Assembly (NCBI GenBank): GCA_022457155.1
Contig: JAJGOT010000194.1
Coordinates: 186,001 to 250,000 of the forward strand
Direction: 5' to 3'
Origin: Cladopsammia gracilis
Taxonomy: Eukaryota; Cnidaria; Anthozoa; Scleractinia; Dendrophylliidae
Length of the DNA stretch: 64,000 nucleotides
A program made the position numbers and the translations under genes. The notes under the pieces were generated by a model. It was not told where the DNA came from, did not search any database, and worked only from the letters and a program-made list of their open reading frames with translations. Shown piece after piece: positions 43,190-52,909 of the stretch. Position 1 is the stretch's first letter. Every line of letters begins with the position of its first letter.

Positions 43190-44450
43190 GTAGCAAAGAA
43201 AACACTTAGCAAGCTCATTAACAAGTTCAGCCAGTTTTTCTGGCTTGTGCACCTTCAAAATCTCCCAAAATCTTTGTTTTCCAGTGAATAAGTTCTCTTT
43301 CAGGTGGTGAAATTAGCCGGTAGCTGGTTCTTAGCTGTATCTCTGGAATTCTACAGTAGGTTATTCCCTTATGCAAACACACAACATTGAGAAAACCAAA
43401 AGGAAAGAATCAACACCAGCTTGTGAACTCGACTAGTGACTTGTCATAATTATTTAACTATGCAAATAAATTTTCACTAGTCTTAATATCTTTCTTTTCT
43501 TTTTTTTTTTACATGAACCATTAACAACTAGGGATTCTGACAAGGTGCGGAAAAAAAATAAAATGGTGCGGGAATTTTGGGGCAAATTGTACAGGAAATA
43601 ACTTTGATTGTGCGGGGGAAATGTGCAGGATTGTGCAATCCTGTGACCAACCAAATATTCAATCACCAGTGTTCTAGCCAGGCCAGAAAAATATGACAGG
43701 GAGGAAATTCTGCATAAATGAAAAATATAAATAAATGTTTTACTTTGGGGATTAAAATGTACCCAGCAATCGCCATTTTGCAACTGTTTTTCTTCACCAA
43801 AGTTTATTTGCACAACAAAATCACATTGCATGACACGATGAACTTGATCGGGTAAAACCGAAATACCACCTCAAAATAAAATGTTTCTGATATGAGTGAG
43901 TTCCTTTATGAAAAATCTGTACATTTTATGTAGTGTGAATAATTTCCAGTAAAAGTTCACACAATTTCTTCAAAAGTTTGCCGCAAAAACAAAACCCCGA
44001 GATGTATGCAAATTGCGTGCTACAAAATGTAAATGTAATTTGATAGCATGTTTGTTTTGCATTTTCCTGAATGAAAACATCTTTCACTTGATTGAAAAAA
44101 TCAAATCCAGTATATGTATTCTGATCAGAACTTAATAATTTTCTCCTATCAATCCGAAGTTCCAGCACTTTGATAGTTTGTTTGTCGATTCGCAAACTTG
44201 ATCAGTTCTTTGCGAAAATAATTCAGACAGAGTGACATTCATTTTGGCACGACAGTACATTTCTGCGGTGTTTCATGTTCTTCATGTAAGAAACACTGAA
44301 AATTATTAAGCAGGTAAATTTTGGTGAAAATTATTGGGCTTTCGGCCAGGGCCAAGAGCACTGTCTGAAATAGCAGGGTTCAATTGATAAGGTTAAATGA
44401 TTCAACTTATTCCTAGTTAAACTCATTGCTAATGATGAGCATGGGAAAGG
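43190..44450. other. Intron 1 sequence, no feature recognised
   Basis: AT-rich intron. A short inverted pair around CCATGGAATT lies just before it (43,117-43,188), and a 'GTGCGGG' patch at 43,550-43,640 resembles a repeat remnant. Nothing else supported. Confidence 0.4.
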
Positions 44451-44452
44451 TG

Positions 44453-44776
44453 CCTTAAAGGCCTATTAACACAGGCAATTTTTTGTATAATTTTTGTTGC
44501 ACGCAAGTTGCATCTTTAAAACACCTGTGTAAACTAGCGGCGATTTCAGTGTGATTTGGGAGAGATTTGTCAACAATGTCGCAAAGGTTTCGAACATGTT
44601 CAAAACCCGATGGAATTTGGTAGCGATTTTTGGGAAATTACAGCAAATCAAAGCAAGTGTCGCACCCAAATCTCACAGAAATCGCTGCTACATGTAGTTT
44701 ACACTTGCGACAAAAGTTGCATTGAGAGCGCGACAAAAATCGCATCAAAAATCGCATGTGTAAACAGGCTTTAAGG
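44453..44776. mobile_element. MITE with CCTTAAAG ends in intron 1
   Basis: Outer ends CCTTAAAGgCCTaTTaACAC and their complement, with inner inverted blocks around CCCAAATC(T/A)C and GCGATTT. 324 bp, non-coding. Confidence 0.65.
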
Positions 44777-44964
44777 TTGGTGGAGCAACCTGCAAAAGAG
44801 CCAAGCCTGGAGGGTAACCATTTGTGGTTTTTGCAGAAATATGCACTGATTATTAGTAAATAATACGATGTGAGGAGATTTGATGACAATTTTTATTGTG
44901 TGAAATCACACCATTGCATAAAACTAAAAGCCCTGTATTCATGAGAACAGCTAGCTTACGTGTA

Positions 44965-45025
44965 ATACAGACACCCCCTTTATACGGACAGTTTCCATGG
45001 TCCCTCTAGTGTCCATATTAACAGA
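44965..45025 (-). repeat. Degraded copy of the 'gtccgtattat' repeat
   Basis: TACAGACACCCCC, TATACGGACAGT and GGTCCCTCTAGTGTCCATATT match the family at 10,668-10,852 and 61,077-61,625. Confidence 0.5.
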
Positions 45026-45040
45026 TCTTAAGTGTATTAA

Positions 45041-45243
45041 CCTTTTAAGCCCTAATATCAAAATTTAAATTCTCATTTCTAGTCCTATTCATTTCCTACA
45101 GAAGTAGTGGGGAGAAATTGTTTGGATATCAAGAGAACTCATCTTGTGTGATCATGTCCTTAATTCTCGTGACCTTTTTAATTGATAAGGCATTAATTTT
45201 ACAAGGAGAAATTTGATTCTGATCACTCTTAGGGCTTAAAGGG
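45041..45243. mobile_element. TTAA-flanked piggyBac-like MITE, 203 bp
   Basis: TTAA at 45037-45040 and 45244-45247. Termini CCTTTTAAGCCCTAA and the complement of CCCTTTAAGCCCTAA are 14/15 alike. Non-coding. Related copies seem abundant in corals. Confidence 0.85.
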
Positions 45244-45340
45244 TTAAATTTTAAATTAAGGTTCAGGTACTAAACTCGATTTAGTTACAGCAAACCACTA
45301 ATAAAATTTTGTCTCGATCCTTTATTTTCCTTTTTTTCAG

Positions 45341-45916
45341 CAAAATCTTCAGTGGTCACCATTCAAGGAATACAATAAATGCAATGCACTTGGGATAAGT
45401 CTGGATCATGATGTTGTTAATTCACTGATTAAAGGTGCTTTTCCAGTTGACCAGGAACAAGAAAAGGAATTAGAATGTAAAACACTGCCATTGCAAGAAA
45501 GTGTGCAAGATTTGACTTCATTTCTTTATGGCAATGACCTTTGTGCTTCTTGTAAAGAAACCGTGCAGTGTTCTTGCAGCCGAACCATGCTGACTGAATG
45601 TAAATGTGCAGATGTAATGAAAAGACAGGCTGTTTGCAAATGGAAAGGACTTCTTCGCAGCTTCTTTCAAAAGAAACCAATCAAACTGAGCGAAACAAAA
45701 TGGAGAGGAAACTTTTTTGAAGTACTTTCATTACACCCAGTTGAGATAGATCAACAAGTTTTTGTCACAAGTAAGAAACCTGGCTCTTTGTGTGACAAAT
45801 CATATTATCAAGAGAAAGACTTCAGGAAACCAGACCCTATATACAGCAATTTTGGCAAGCTCAGGAATGGATTTTATGTTTCTTCAAATGGGCTGGTCTT
45901 CTCTAGTGAAACTGAA
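45341..45916 (+). CDS. Unknown plus-strand gene, exon 2 (large, cysteine-rich)
   Basis: The exon starts after the strong acceptor TTTTTTTCAG and ends at GAA/GTAAGC. It is 576 nt in phase 0 with 192 codons and no stop. It holds a hydrophilic region, then a cysteine cluster (LCASCKETVQCSC, TECKCADVMKRQAVCKW) with ten Cys in about 40 residues, suggesting a metal-binding or disulphide-bonded unit. A globular stretch follows (LRSFFQKKPIKLSETKWRGN, FFEVLSLHPVEI, DPIYSNFGKLRNGFYVSSNG). I do not recognise the fold and assign no function. No signal peptide or membrane segment is visible. Confidence 0.75.
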
Positions 45917-46044
45917 GTAAGCACTATGTTATTTTTAACATATAAAATTATTACAGTGTTAAACAATAGTTACATGCATAGTGGTGAGGCAGAAATGTGG
46001 AAATTTTCAATCGGTCAATCGGCTGTTAACAGTTTAGCCCACAG

Positions 46045-46470
46045 CATGTAATGGTCACCTGCCCTGCTCATGGAGATGGCATTGGAGGGAGGGGAGGGTG
46101 GAGAGTTAGACACAAGGGGTAGGGGGATGGTAGAGCAAAATGCCTAGGAGAGGGGAGGGTCAGTGAACATTGAGCCCACATGTGTACATGTAATGGTCAT
46201 CTGCCTTGCCCAAAGGGATGGCATTGGAGGGAGGGGAGGGTGGAGAGTTAGACACAAGGGGTAGGGGGATGGTAGAGCAAAATGCCTCGGAGAGGGGAGA
46301 GCCAGTGAACATTGAGCCCACATGTAATGGTCATCTGCCTTGGCAAAAGGATGGCATTGGAGGGAGGGGAGGGTGAGGAGTTGGAGGGAGGGGAGGGTGG
46401 GGAGTTGGATACAGGGGATGTGGGGTCGGTGAAGCAAAACATCTACATGTAGGAGAGGGGAGGGTGACTC
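46045..46470 (+). repeat. Tandem array, 133-142-bp unit, about 3 copies
   Basis: Each unit has GATGGCATTGGAGGGAGGGG and AATGGTCATCTGCCT and is purine-rich. Lies just after exon 2 in intron 2. Open frames on the minus strand are repeat artefacts. Confidence 0.9.
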
Positions 46471-46764
46471 GGAATGTTTCGTATTCACAAGACGGCTCAT
46501 AGGAGCCTTTGATTTATCTTAATTTTGCTTACAATGTATTTTAAACATACCATGTTAAGTGTAATGTATGTTTGTTGTTGTTGTTGTTTTTTTTTGGGGG
46601 GGGGGGTGGGGGCAGTCAGTGCTCAATGCACATGTCCTAAAGGACCCGGCACACTCGAATACATGCATGAAAGTATTTATACACATGTATGTGCATTGTA
46701 GGTTTAATAAAATTGCAGTCAGTGCTGTAACTTAACAATAATCAATAATTGCAAATTTTAACAG

Positions 46765-46854
46765 CTGATAAAGTTTAATGCAAAAATGGCTGAAATGGAT
46801 GCAAAACTGAAGAGTGAACTGAGTGTGATTCAGCTTCAACACAATGACCTAAAG
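46765..46854 (+). CDS. Unknown plus-strand gene, exon 3 (coiled-coil)
   Basis: Acceptor TTTTAACAG, donor AAAG/GTACAT, 90 nt, phase 0 on both sides. Encodes LIKFNAKMAEMDAKLKSELS followed by VIQLQHNDLK. Its heptad spacing of L/M/I predicts a coiled coil. Confidence 0.7.
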
Positions 46855-47753
46855 GTACATGTAATAAACAGAATAAAAGATACTTTGTGTTAGGGTGGCA
46901 GATGTTAGACTTTATTTGCTTTCTTTTTAGCTTTAAAGGAGGCTGCTATGACATGGTGATTTTGAGTTTTTTTTTTTCAAGATGCAATCCATTTCCATCC
47001 TGGCCATCTGCAACCCAAGACACTTAGTTTTACTCTTAGAGCACTAGTAGAATAATTTTAAACAAAACTGGACTCTTATTTTTGGATTTTCACCGATATA
47101 AAGATGGATTTTGGCTTTTTAAAGTAACGCTAAAAAATAGTGACATGGCCCCTTTAATGTTACCTTGGTTACTGGGTGTTGTCTTCTTACCAGAGTTTAC
47201 TCACTTTGAAAGTGAACATGGCTGTCTCAACTTTAGTCAAGACTGAACACCATGTCACATCTTAAAAGAGTACATGTATATTAAATATCCCATTCTGTTC
47301 AGTTTTATTACTTCTCCATACTGTAGAGAAAATAGTTAAACACAAAGTTCTCCTATAAAAGAATAGCACCTCCTTCATTTCACACCTTTTGGTTGTGAAT
47401 TTGTAAATTAAGGCATCTTTCAGCACAAAACATGGTTGACTTTAAAAGAGCTTCCTATATATAAAATTTGCTTCAAAAATCTCATCAAACCAATAAAAAA
47501 ATTTATCTTAAAATTGCCTACATGTAAGCCAAAAAACAGAGATTGGGTCGAGGTTTGAAACATGACGGACGTGTCCCGTTTGCGCTCTGGCTAAATCTTG
47601 CCACCCGTCATAAAAGTTGCAACTATTAATTTCAAATTCGTCAAGGAAAATGCCGGAAACAACGAGGGAAAGAAGACGTAAACGTACGCGAGAAGGTAGT
47701 TCACAAACGGACGAAGAAGAAGTCTGCGAGGAACACGGTAATGGCTGCCAACA

Positions 47754-48509
47754 ATGCTTGACACTAACACGAAGCTTGTCAACATCGACGAGAAGCTTGC
47801 TACCCTCATAAAGCTATTGCCAGAATTCGAAGCTTACAAGAGCAAGGTTAATGAACTGGAGAAAGAGAATAAAGACATGCAGAAGAGTATCGAAGACTCC
47901 CAAGCGGAAATCAAAGATTTAAAAGTTCAACTCGCGACAACAACTTCGCTTCAACAAGCGTCATCCATCGATCTACAACGCCTCCAGCAAGAGTTGGCAG
48001 ACTTACATCGTCGACACGTAAAACTGGAGTGTCATAGCCGACGAGGTAACATGAAATTTTTCGGCATTAGAGAAAGCGAGTACGAATCGAGCAGCGACAC
48101 AGAAGAAAGCCTAAGAAAGTTCATGAGTACCAACCTGAAAATCCCGCAAGTCGATGTCGACCAAATACAATTCGACCGTGTACACCGAATTTCGTCCCGC
48201 CAGGATCCTTCCAAAATCCGAAATCCTCAACCGCGTCCGATTATAGTCAAGTTGTCACAGTACCAGGACAAGGACTTCATAAAGTCATTTATTAAGAATC
48301 TGCCGAAAGGTTCCAGCTTTGGAGTGTCAGATGACTTTCCAAAAGAAGTCGACGAAATTAGAAAAAAGCTTTATCCATTACTCAAGGCAGCGAAGCAAGA
48401 AAAGAAACAAGCTTACTTCAAAGTAGAGAAGCTTATTATTGATGGAAATCTCTACCGCGGTACAGAAACTTCTAACCTTCCTATTTATGGAAGATTAATG
48501 GACAATTAA
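47754..48509 (+). CDS. L1-like ORF1 protein (coiled coil + RRM)
   Basis: 251 codons from ATG 47,754. Residues about 8-90 form a coiled coil (NIDEKLATLIKLLPEFEAYK and following heptads). Residues about 98-175 resemble the L1 ORF1 RNA-binding RRM (MKFFGIRE, QIQFDRVHRI, RPIIVKL), and the rest the basic C-terminal domain (YFKVEKLIIDGNLYRG). It would act as a trimeric nucleic-acid chaperone in the LINE RNP. Another frame from ATG 47,650 encodes a charged leader (MPETTRERRRKRTREGSS). A one-base shift near 47,750 would fuse it to this protein, so the native N-terminus may be longer. Confidence 0.85.
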   Translation: MLDTNTKLVNIDEKLATLIKLLPEFEAYKSKVNELEKENKDMQKSIEDSQAEIKDLKVQLATTTSLQQASSIDLQRLQQELADLHRRHVKLECHSRRGNMKFFGIRESEYESSSDTEESLRKFMSTNLKIPQVDVDQIQFDRVHRISSRQDPSKIRNPQPRPIIVKLSQYQDKDFIKSFIKNLPKGSSFGVSDDFPKEVDEIRKKLYPLLKAAKQEKKQAYFKVEKLIIDGNLYRGTETSNLPIYGRLMDN

Positions 48510-48840
48510 GTTTAATTCTTAATTTCATGTAGTTTATTTCTAAACGCAACTTCTTTTTGGCGGCTGATGACATCGTCCTCCTCAATCAGTCAAAATACCG
48601 CACAAATGCTTAGGTAAGTTATTATTATTAAAATTATTATTAGCATTAAGTTTCTTAGAGTACAAAATGTATAGTCGTTCCTCTTCATCGTCGAGGTTCG
48701 AGTTCTGTGTTATTAAGTTTTGCAATGTTTATATTTCAAGTACAGAATTTCATTTAACTCCTGCTAATTCAGTCAGCACAAAGGCGAAAATAGTATTTCA
48801 ATCTGATTACGGTATTTACAACACTATTCATTTCTACAGC
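48510..48840. other. Spacer between L1 ORF1 and ORF2
   Basis: No separate gene. A 64-codon frame at 48,667-48,861 ends at the start of ORF2 and may be chance. Confidence 0.5.
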
Positions 48841-48847
48841 ACCGAAG

Positions 48848-50218
48848 ATTGGAACATATAAAATATTATCACTGAATGTGAGGGGGCTAAACAGTTCGAG
48901 GAAAAGAAGGCAAGTTTTTCGCTGGCTTCACCAACGACAATCTGACGTTATCTTTTTGCAAGAAACGTATTCCTCGGCGAAAACTATTAAAATATGGGAG
49001 GCTGAATGGGGTGGCAAAGCCGCTTTTAGCCACGGTTCTTCGCATAGTAGAGGGGTTCTGATCCTTTTTAAACCCCGTCTTGACGTTAACTTTGAAAAAA
49101 TCACAACAGATAAACACGGGAGATGTGTTTTAGCAGAATGCGTTGTTGACGGAACGAAAATAGTTTTTGTAAACATTTATGCACCAAATATCGCGTCCCA
49201 ACAAGTGGTATTCCTTAGAGATCTTTCTACCTTATATCTTAGAGAATATGCAAACGAGAATGTAGTGCTAGGTGGTGATTTTAACTGCGCAATTAGCAGC
49301 TTGGACAAAAAAGGCGGCAGGCCTTTTGACGCAAAAAAATTTTCCGTTGTTGAATTCCAAAACCAAATCAAAACAAATAATTTAGTTGATTCATGGCGAT
49401 TTAAAAACCCTGATTCATGTGGATATACTTGGAGCAATGCCTCCCTAAAAATTCAAAGCCGGCTAGATTATCTCTTTGTTTCGAAAAGCTTGTGTAAACT
49501 AATTCGAGAGTGCAATATAATTCCAAACATACATTCCGATCACTCTGCCATATTGCTAAATATTATGTTCAACGAAGATAGCCCCTCGCGTGGACCAGGC
49601 TTCTGGAAGTTTAATAATTCGCTATTACTCGATACCGATTACATTGAATTGTTAACTTTTAAACTCCCTGAATTCGTTACAAAACATAGTCAAGTAAATG
49701 ATAAAGGTCTGTTCTGGGAAATGATTAAAATGGAAATTAGGGCTTTCACCATTAAATACTCGAAACGCAAAGCAAGGAAAAAGCGCGATGAAGAGAAGGC
49801 TCTTCACACAGGATTAATAAATATTCAAAATAAACTACAAGCAAATTACAATGAAGGCGATAAAATCGAAATGGACAAATTAAAAGCCAAACTATCTAAA
49901 ATAGAAGCCCGCAAAACACAAGGTACAATCGTGCGTAGCAGAGCACGGTGGTATGAGTATGGCGAGAAAAATAATAAATATTTTTACAGCTTAGAAAAAA
50001 CTAATTATAGAAGAAAACATGTGACTTCTATAATAAATCACGAAGATAAGAGGATAACGGATTCAAAAAAGATTCTTCAAGAAGAGGAGCTCTTCTTTAA
50101 AGAAATATATACTTCTAAAAATATAAACCCACAACTTCCGGAATTTACTGATTTCTCTTTGAAAGTATCGAGAATAAATTATCAGAGGAAGAAGCCGAAT
50201 CCTGCGAAGGTGAAATAA
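48848..50218 (+). CDS. L1-like ORF2, endonuclease half
   Basis: The recognisable protein begins KILSLNVRGLNSSRKRRQ, where N in LNVRGL is the first catalytic motif of APE-type endonucleases. The frame has no ATG before this motif after the TAG at about 48,797, so the native start was lost or lies in another frame. Motifs: IFLQETYSS (metal-binding E), VNIYAPN, LGGDFNCA, and HSDHSAIL with the catalytic D-H pair. A basic linker follows (RKARKKRDEEK). The frame then ends at 50,218; about 1 base is missing near 50,150-50,170. In the next frame ENKLSEEEAESCEGEITLDE leads into the RT half. Confidence 0.85.
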   Translation: MGTYKILSLNVRGLNSSRKRRQVFRWLHQRQSDVIFLQETYSSAKTIKIWEAEWGGKAAFSHGSSHSRGVLILFKPRLDVNFEKITTDKHGRCVLAECVVDGTKIVFVNIYAPNIASQQVVFLRDLSTLYLREYANENVVLGGDFNCAISSLDKKGGRPFDAKKFSVVEFQNQIKTNNLVDSWRFKNPDSCGYTWSNASLKIQSRLDYLFVSKSLCKLIRECNIIPNIHSDHSAILLNIMFNEDSPSRGPGFWKFNNSLLLDTDYIELLTFKLPEFVTKHSQVNDKGLFWEMIKMEIRAFTIKYSKRKARKKRDEEKALHTGLINIQNKLQANYNEGDKIEMDKLKAKLSKIEARKTQGTIVRSRARWYEYGEKNNKYFYSLEKTNYRRKHVTSIINHEDKRITDSKKILQEEELFFKEIYTSKNINPQLPEFTDFSLKVSRINYQRKKPNPAKVK

Positions 50219-50250
50219 CGCTCGACGAATGCTATAACGCCTTAAAATCA

Positions 50251-52587
50251 ATGGCCACTAACAAAAGCCCAGGCTCAGATGGCTTTACCGCAGAGTTTTA
50301 TCACCACTTTTGGAACTTGATAGCTAAATATATGGTCGAGAGTTTTAACTATGCTTTTCAAAACGGTATCCTCTCCATCTCACAACGACAAGGGGTGATT
50401 TCTCTAATTCCAAAAAAGGAAAAGAATTTAGAGTTTTTAAAAAATTGGAGACCAGTCTCACTTTTGAATGTAGATTATAAAATTTTAACTAAACTTATCG
50501 CTCTCCGGTTAGAGAAGGTATTGCCAAAAATTATTTCTTCTAGCCAATCCGGTTATGTAAAAGGGAGATACATTGGCGAAAGTATAAGATTAATTAAAGA
50601 CGTTATGGATTTTACGAAACAAAATAACTTGCCTGGGATCGCCGTTTTCCTAGATTTCGAGAAGGCCTTCGATTCAATCGAATGGGACTTTCTCCAAATA
50701 TGTCTGCAATCCTTTAATTTCGGCCCGCAGTTGAGGCGCTGGGTTAGCATTTTTTACAACAATATTACCAGTTGCATCTTAAATAATGGCTATGCATCAA
50801 ATCACTTTCTTCTAGAACGAGGAGTACGCCAAGGCTGCCCCCTCTCTGGTATGTTATTTATTATTGCCATAGAAGTTTTAGCTCAAAATATTAGAAACTC
50901 CAATGAAATAAAAGGCATAAAAATACAGAATAACAGAATAGTTAAATTATCGCAATACGCAGATGACACTACAGCTATCCTCGCCAACGCACATTCAGTA
51001 AGTAACCTGTTCGCATTGCTCTCCCGATTTGAAAGATGTGCGGGACTAAAGATAAATGTATCAAAATCCGAAATGTTGTGGCTTGGCTCAATGAGACATA
51101 GAAAAGACGGAATTTTAAATCTTCAAATAAAAGATGAACCTGTTTACGCCTTAGGCACGCACTTCTCGTATGATGACAATATATTGAACCAGCGAAACTT
51201 TTTCGACAAGCTGACAAAATTGCAGAAAACTTTAAATTTTTGGTCTCAACGAGATATCTCTGTTTATGGAAGAATAAATATTGTCAAAACATTAGCCCTT
51301 TCAAAAATCATTTTCGTCTGTAGTTCCATGGAAACACCACCTCACTTCGCTGAAGAAGTGAACAGAATGATGTTTGACTTTATATGGAATCATAAACCTG
51401 CGAAAATCAAAAAGTCAACTTTGATAAAATCTAAGAAAGAAGGTGGCTTAGAGATGAAAGACTTTGTCGTCTTTGACAAAGCGTTAAAACTGAACTGGGT
51501 AAACCGTCTATCTTCAGACCACGACGCTCCATGGAGATATATTCCAATCTCTCTCCTAGCTAATGTCGGTGGCGCCTTTTTATTTCAATGTAATTATGAC
51601 CTTAAGCTTCTTTGCATAAGTGAACGCCTCCCGAGATTTTACAAAGATGTCATCGCCTTTTGGCAGAAAATTGCTGCGACCTGTCCTCAAAACAAACCTG
51701 AAGTGTTAGATCAAGTAATCTGGAACAATAGGTTTTTAATTGTTAATAAAAAATCGATATACTTTCCACACTGGCATCAAGCCGGAATTATTCACATTTC
51801 AGACTTATTTGACGCAGAAAGGAACTGCTTTCTATCTTTTAATTCCCTTTGTGAAAAATGTAACACAACGTTCAATTTTCTACAGTATTACAGCATCCTC
51901 TCTGCTATCCCTCATTCCTGGAAAAAACTATTAAAGTCAAACGACCTACCACACATTGTACCCCTTGTTTCAATTAGTGACTCGTTGACATGCAAAGCTC
52001 TCTATGAAAAACTACTATCTTTGGAAAAGTTACCTCCTCCCACGGCAGAAAAGAAACTTATAGAACATGGATTAGAAAAGAATAATCTGAGTAAGGTTTA
52101 CCTTTTACCCTTTAATGTTACAAAAGAAACTAAAATGATGATGTTCCAGTACAAGATCATTCATCGCATTCTACCTACGAATAGCTTATTACATAAAATG
52201 AAGAAGGTCGACTCTCCAAATTGTCCTTTTTGCCCTTCTGAGATCCACACTATCTGGCACTTGTTCATAGAATGCACGCAAGCTAGCTCTTTCTGGGTCG
52301 AATTCCAAGACTGGTATAGCGCCCACAGTCGAAAAAAGGTCCATCTTTCGAACTTGGATGTTTTATACGGTATATTTTGCTCTTCTCGCTACTGTTTAGC
52401 CCTAAATCATCTTATCATTATAGGAAAATACTATTTATACGTCAAAGCCGGTGCCAAAGATAAATTTCAGTTTAGCGAATTTATATCTTTAGTTCGTGAC
52501 AAATTAATGTTAGAAAAATACATTGCAATCAAATCAGATGAACAAGATAAATATATTAAAAAATGGGACTTTTTACAAAACATTTAG
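50251..52587 (+). CDS. L1-like ORF2, reverse transcriptase half
   Basis: 778 codons without a stop. RT blocks: NKSPGSDGFTAEFY (4-17), IPKKEKN, NWRPVSLLNVDYKI (66-78), FLDFEKAFDSIEWDF (133-147), RGVRQGCPLSGMLF (190-203), and the catalytic YADDT (236-240). The wording of these blocks is that of the L1/Tx1 clade. Near the C-terminus a zinc knuckle reads CPFCPSEIHTIWHLFIEC. It would prime reverse transcription at the nicked target. Reading continues in frame from upstream of this ATG, which is internal to the original ORF2. Confidence 0.93.
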   Translation: MATNKSPGSDGFTAEFYHHFWNLIAKYMVESFNYAFQNGILSISQRQGVISLIPKKEKNLEFLKNWRPVSLLNVDYKILTKLIALRLEKVLPKIISSSQSGYVKGRYIGESIRLIKDVMDFTKQNNLPGIAVFLDFEKAFDSIEWDFLQICLQSFNFGPQLRRWVSIFYNNITSCILNNGYASNHFLLERGVRQGCPLSGMLFIIAIEVLAQNIRNSNEIKGIKIQNNRIVKLSQYADDTTAILANAHSVSNLFALLSRFERCAGLKINVSKSEMLWLGSMRHRKDGILNLQIKDEPVYALGTHFSYDDNILNQRNFFDKLTKLQKTLNFWSQRDISVYGRINIVKTLALSKIIFVCSSMETPPHFAEEVNRMMFDFIWNHKPAKIKKSTLIKSKKEGGLEMKDFVVFDKALKLNWVNRLSSDHDAPWRYIPISLLANVGGAFLFQCNYDLKLLCISERLPRFYKDVIAFWQKIAATCPQNKPEVLDQVIWNNRFLIVNKKSIYFPHWHQAGIIHISDLFDAERNCFLSFNSLCEKCNTTFNFLQYYSILSAIPHSWKKLLKSNDLPHIVPLVSISDSLTCKALYEKLLSLEKLPPPTAEKKLIEHGLEKNNLSKVYLLPFNVTKETKMMMFQYKIIHRILPTNSLLHKMKKVDSPNCPFCPSEIHTIWHLFIECTQASSFWVEFQDWYSAHSRKKVHLSNLDVLYGIFCSSRYCLALNHLIIIGKYYLYVKAGAKDKFQFSEFISLVRDKLMLEKYIAIKSDEQDKYIKKWDFLQNI

Positions 52588-52909
52588 TTCCCTTTGCTTT
52601 ATCATTCATTTTTCTTTCTATATGTTATAAAGCAGGACAAATATTTCGAACTGTTAGTGTCGTATTGCTAGTATTATTAGTTTTACAAGGTTGTCTAAGT
52701 ATTGTTTCTATTATTTGTACTGTTAGCGTTGTATTGCTAGTATTATTAGTTTTACAAAGTAACGTAAGTCTGTACTGTCAATAACTAACTTTTGTTTTGT
52801 TAGTTGTAGGGTAAGTTAGTTTGTACTGTTTGTATCTATAAGGAGTAAATGTAAATAAACATGCATCTACAAAAAAAAAAAAAAAAAAAAAAAAAAAAGC
52901 AAAAAAACA

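Larger units (their letters stand above)
47539..52898 (+). mobile_element. L1/Tx1-like LINE, nearly full length, in intron 3
   Basis: About 5.36 kb in sense orientation within intron 3, with ORF1, ORF2, a polyadenylation signal at 52,854 and a 28-nt poly(A) at 52,871-52,898. A 13-bp repeat (AAGCcAAAAAACA at 47,526 and AAGCaAAAAAACA at 52,897) with one mismatch may be the TSD. The 3' UTR has two copies of a 69-bp repeat around GTATTGCTAGTATTATTAG. The copy has one frameshift in ORF2 and unclear start codons, so it is probably inactive. Confidence 0.88.

Noticed and set aside
46144..46500. 118-codon proline/leucine-rich minus-strand frame
   Set aside because: Translation of the 133-142-bp purine-rich array next to exon 2.
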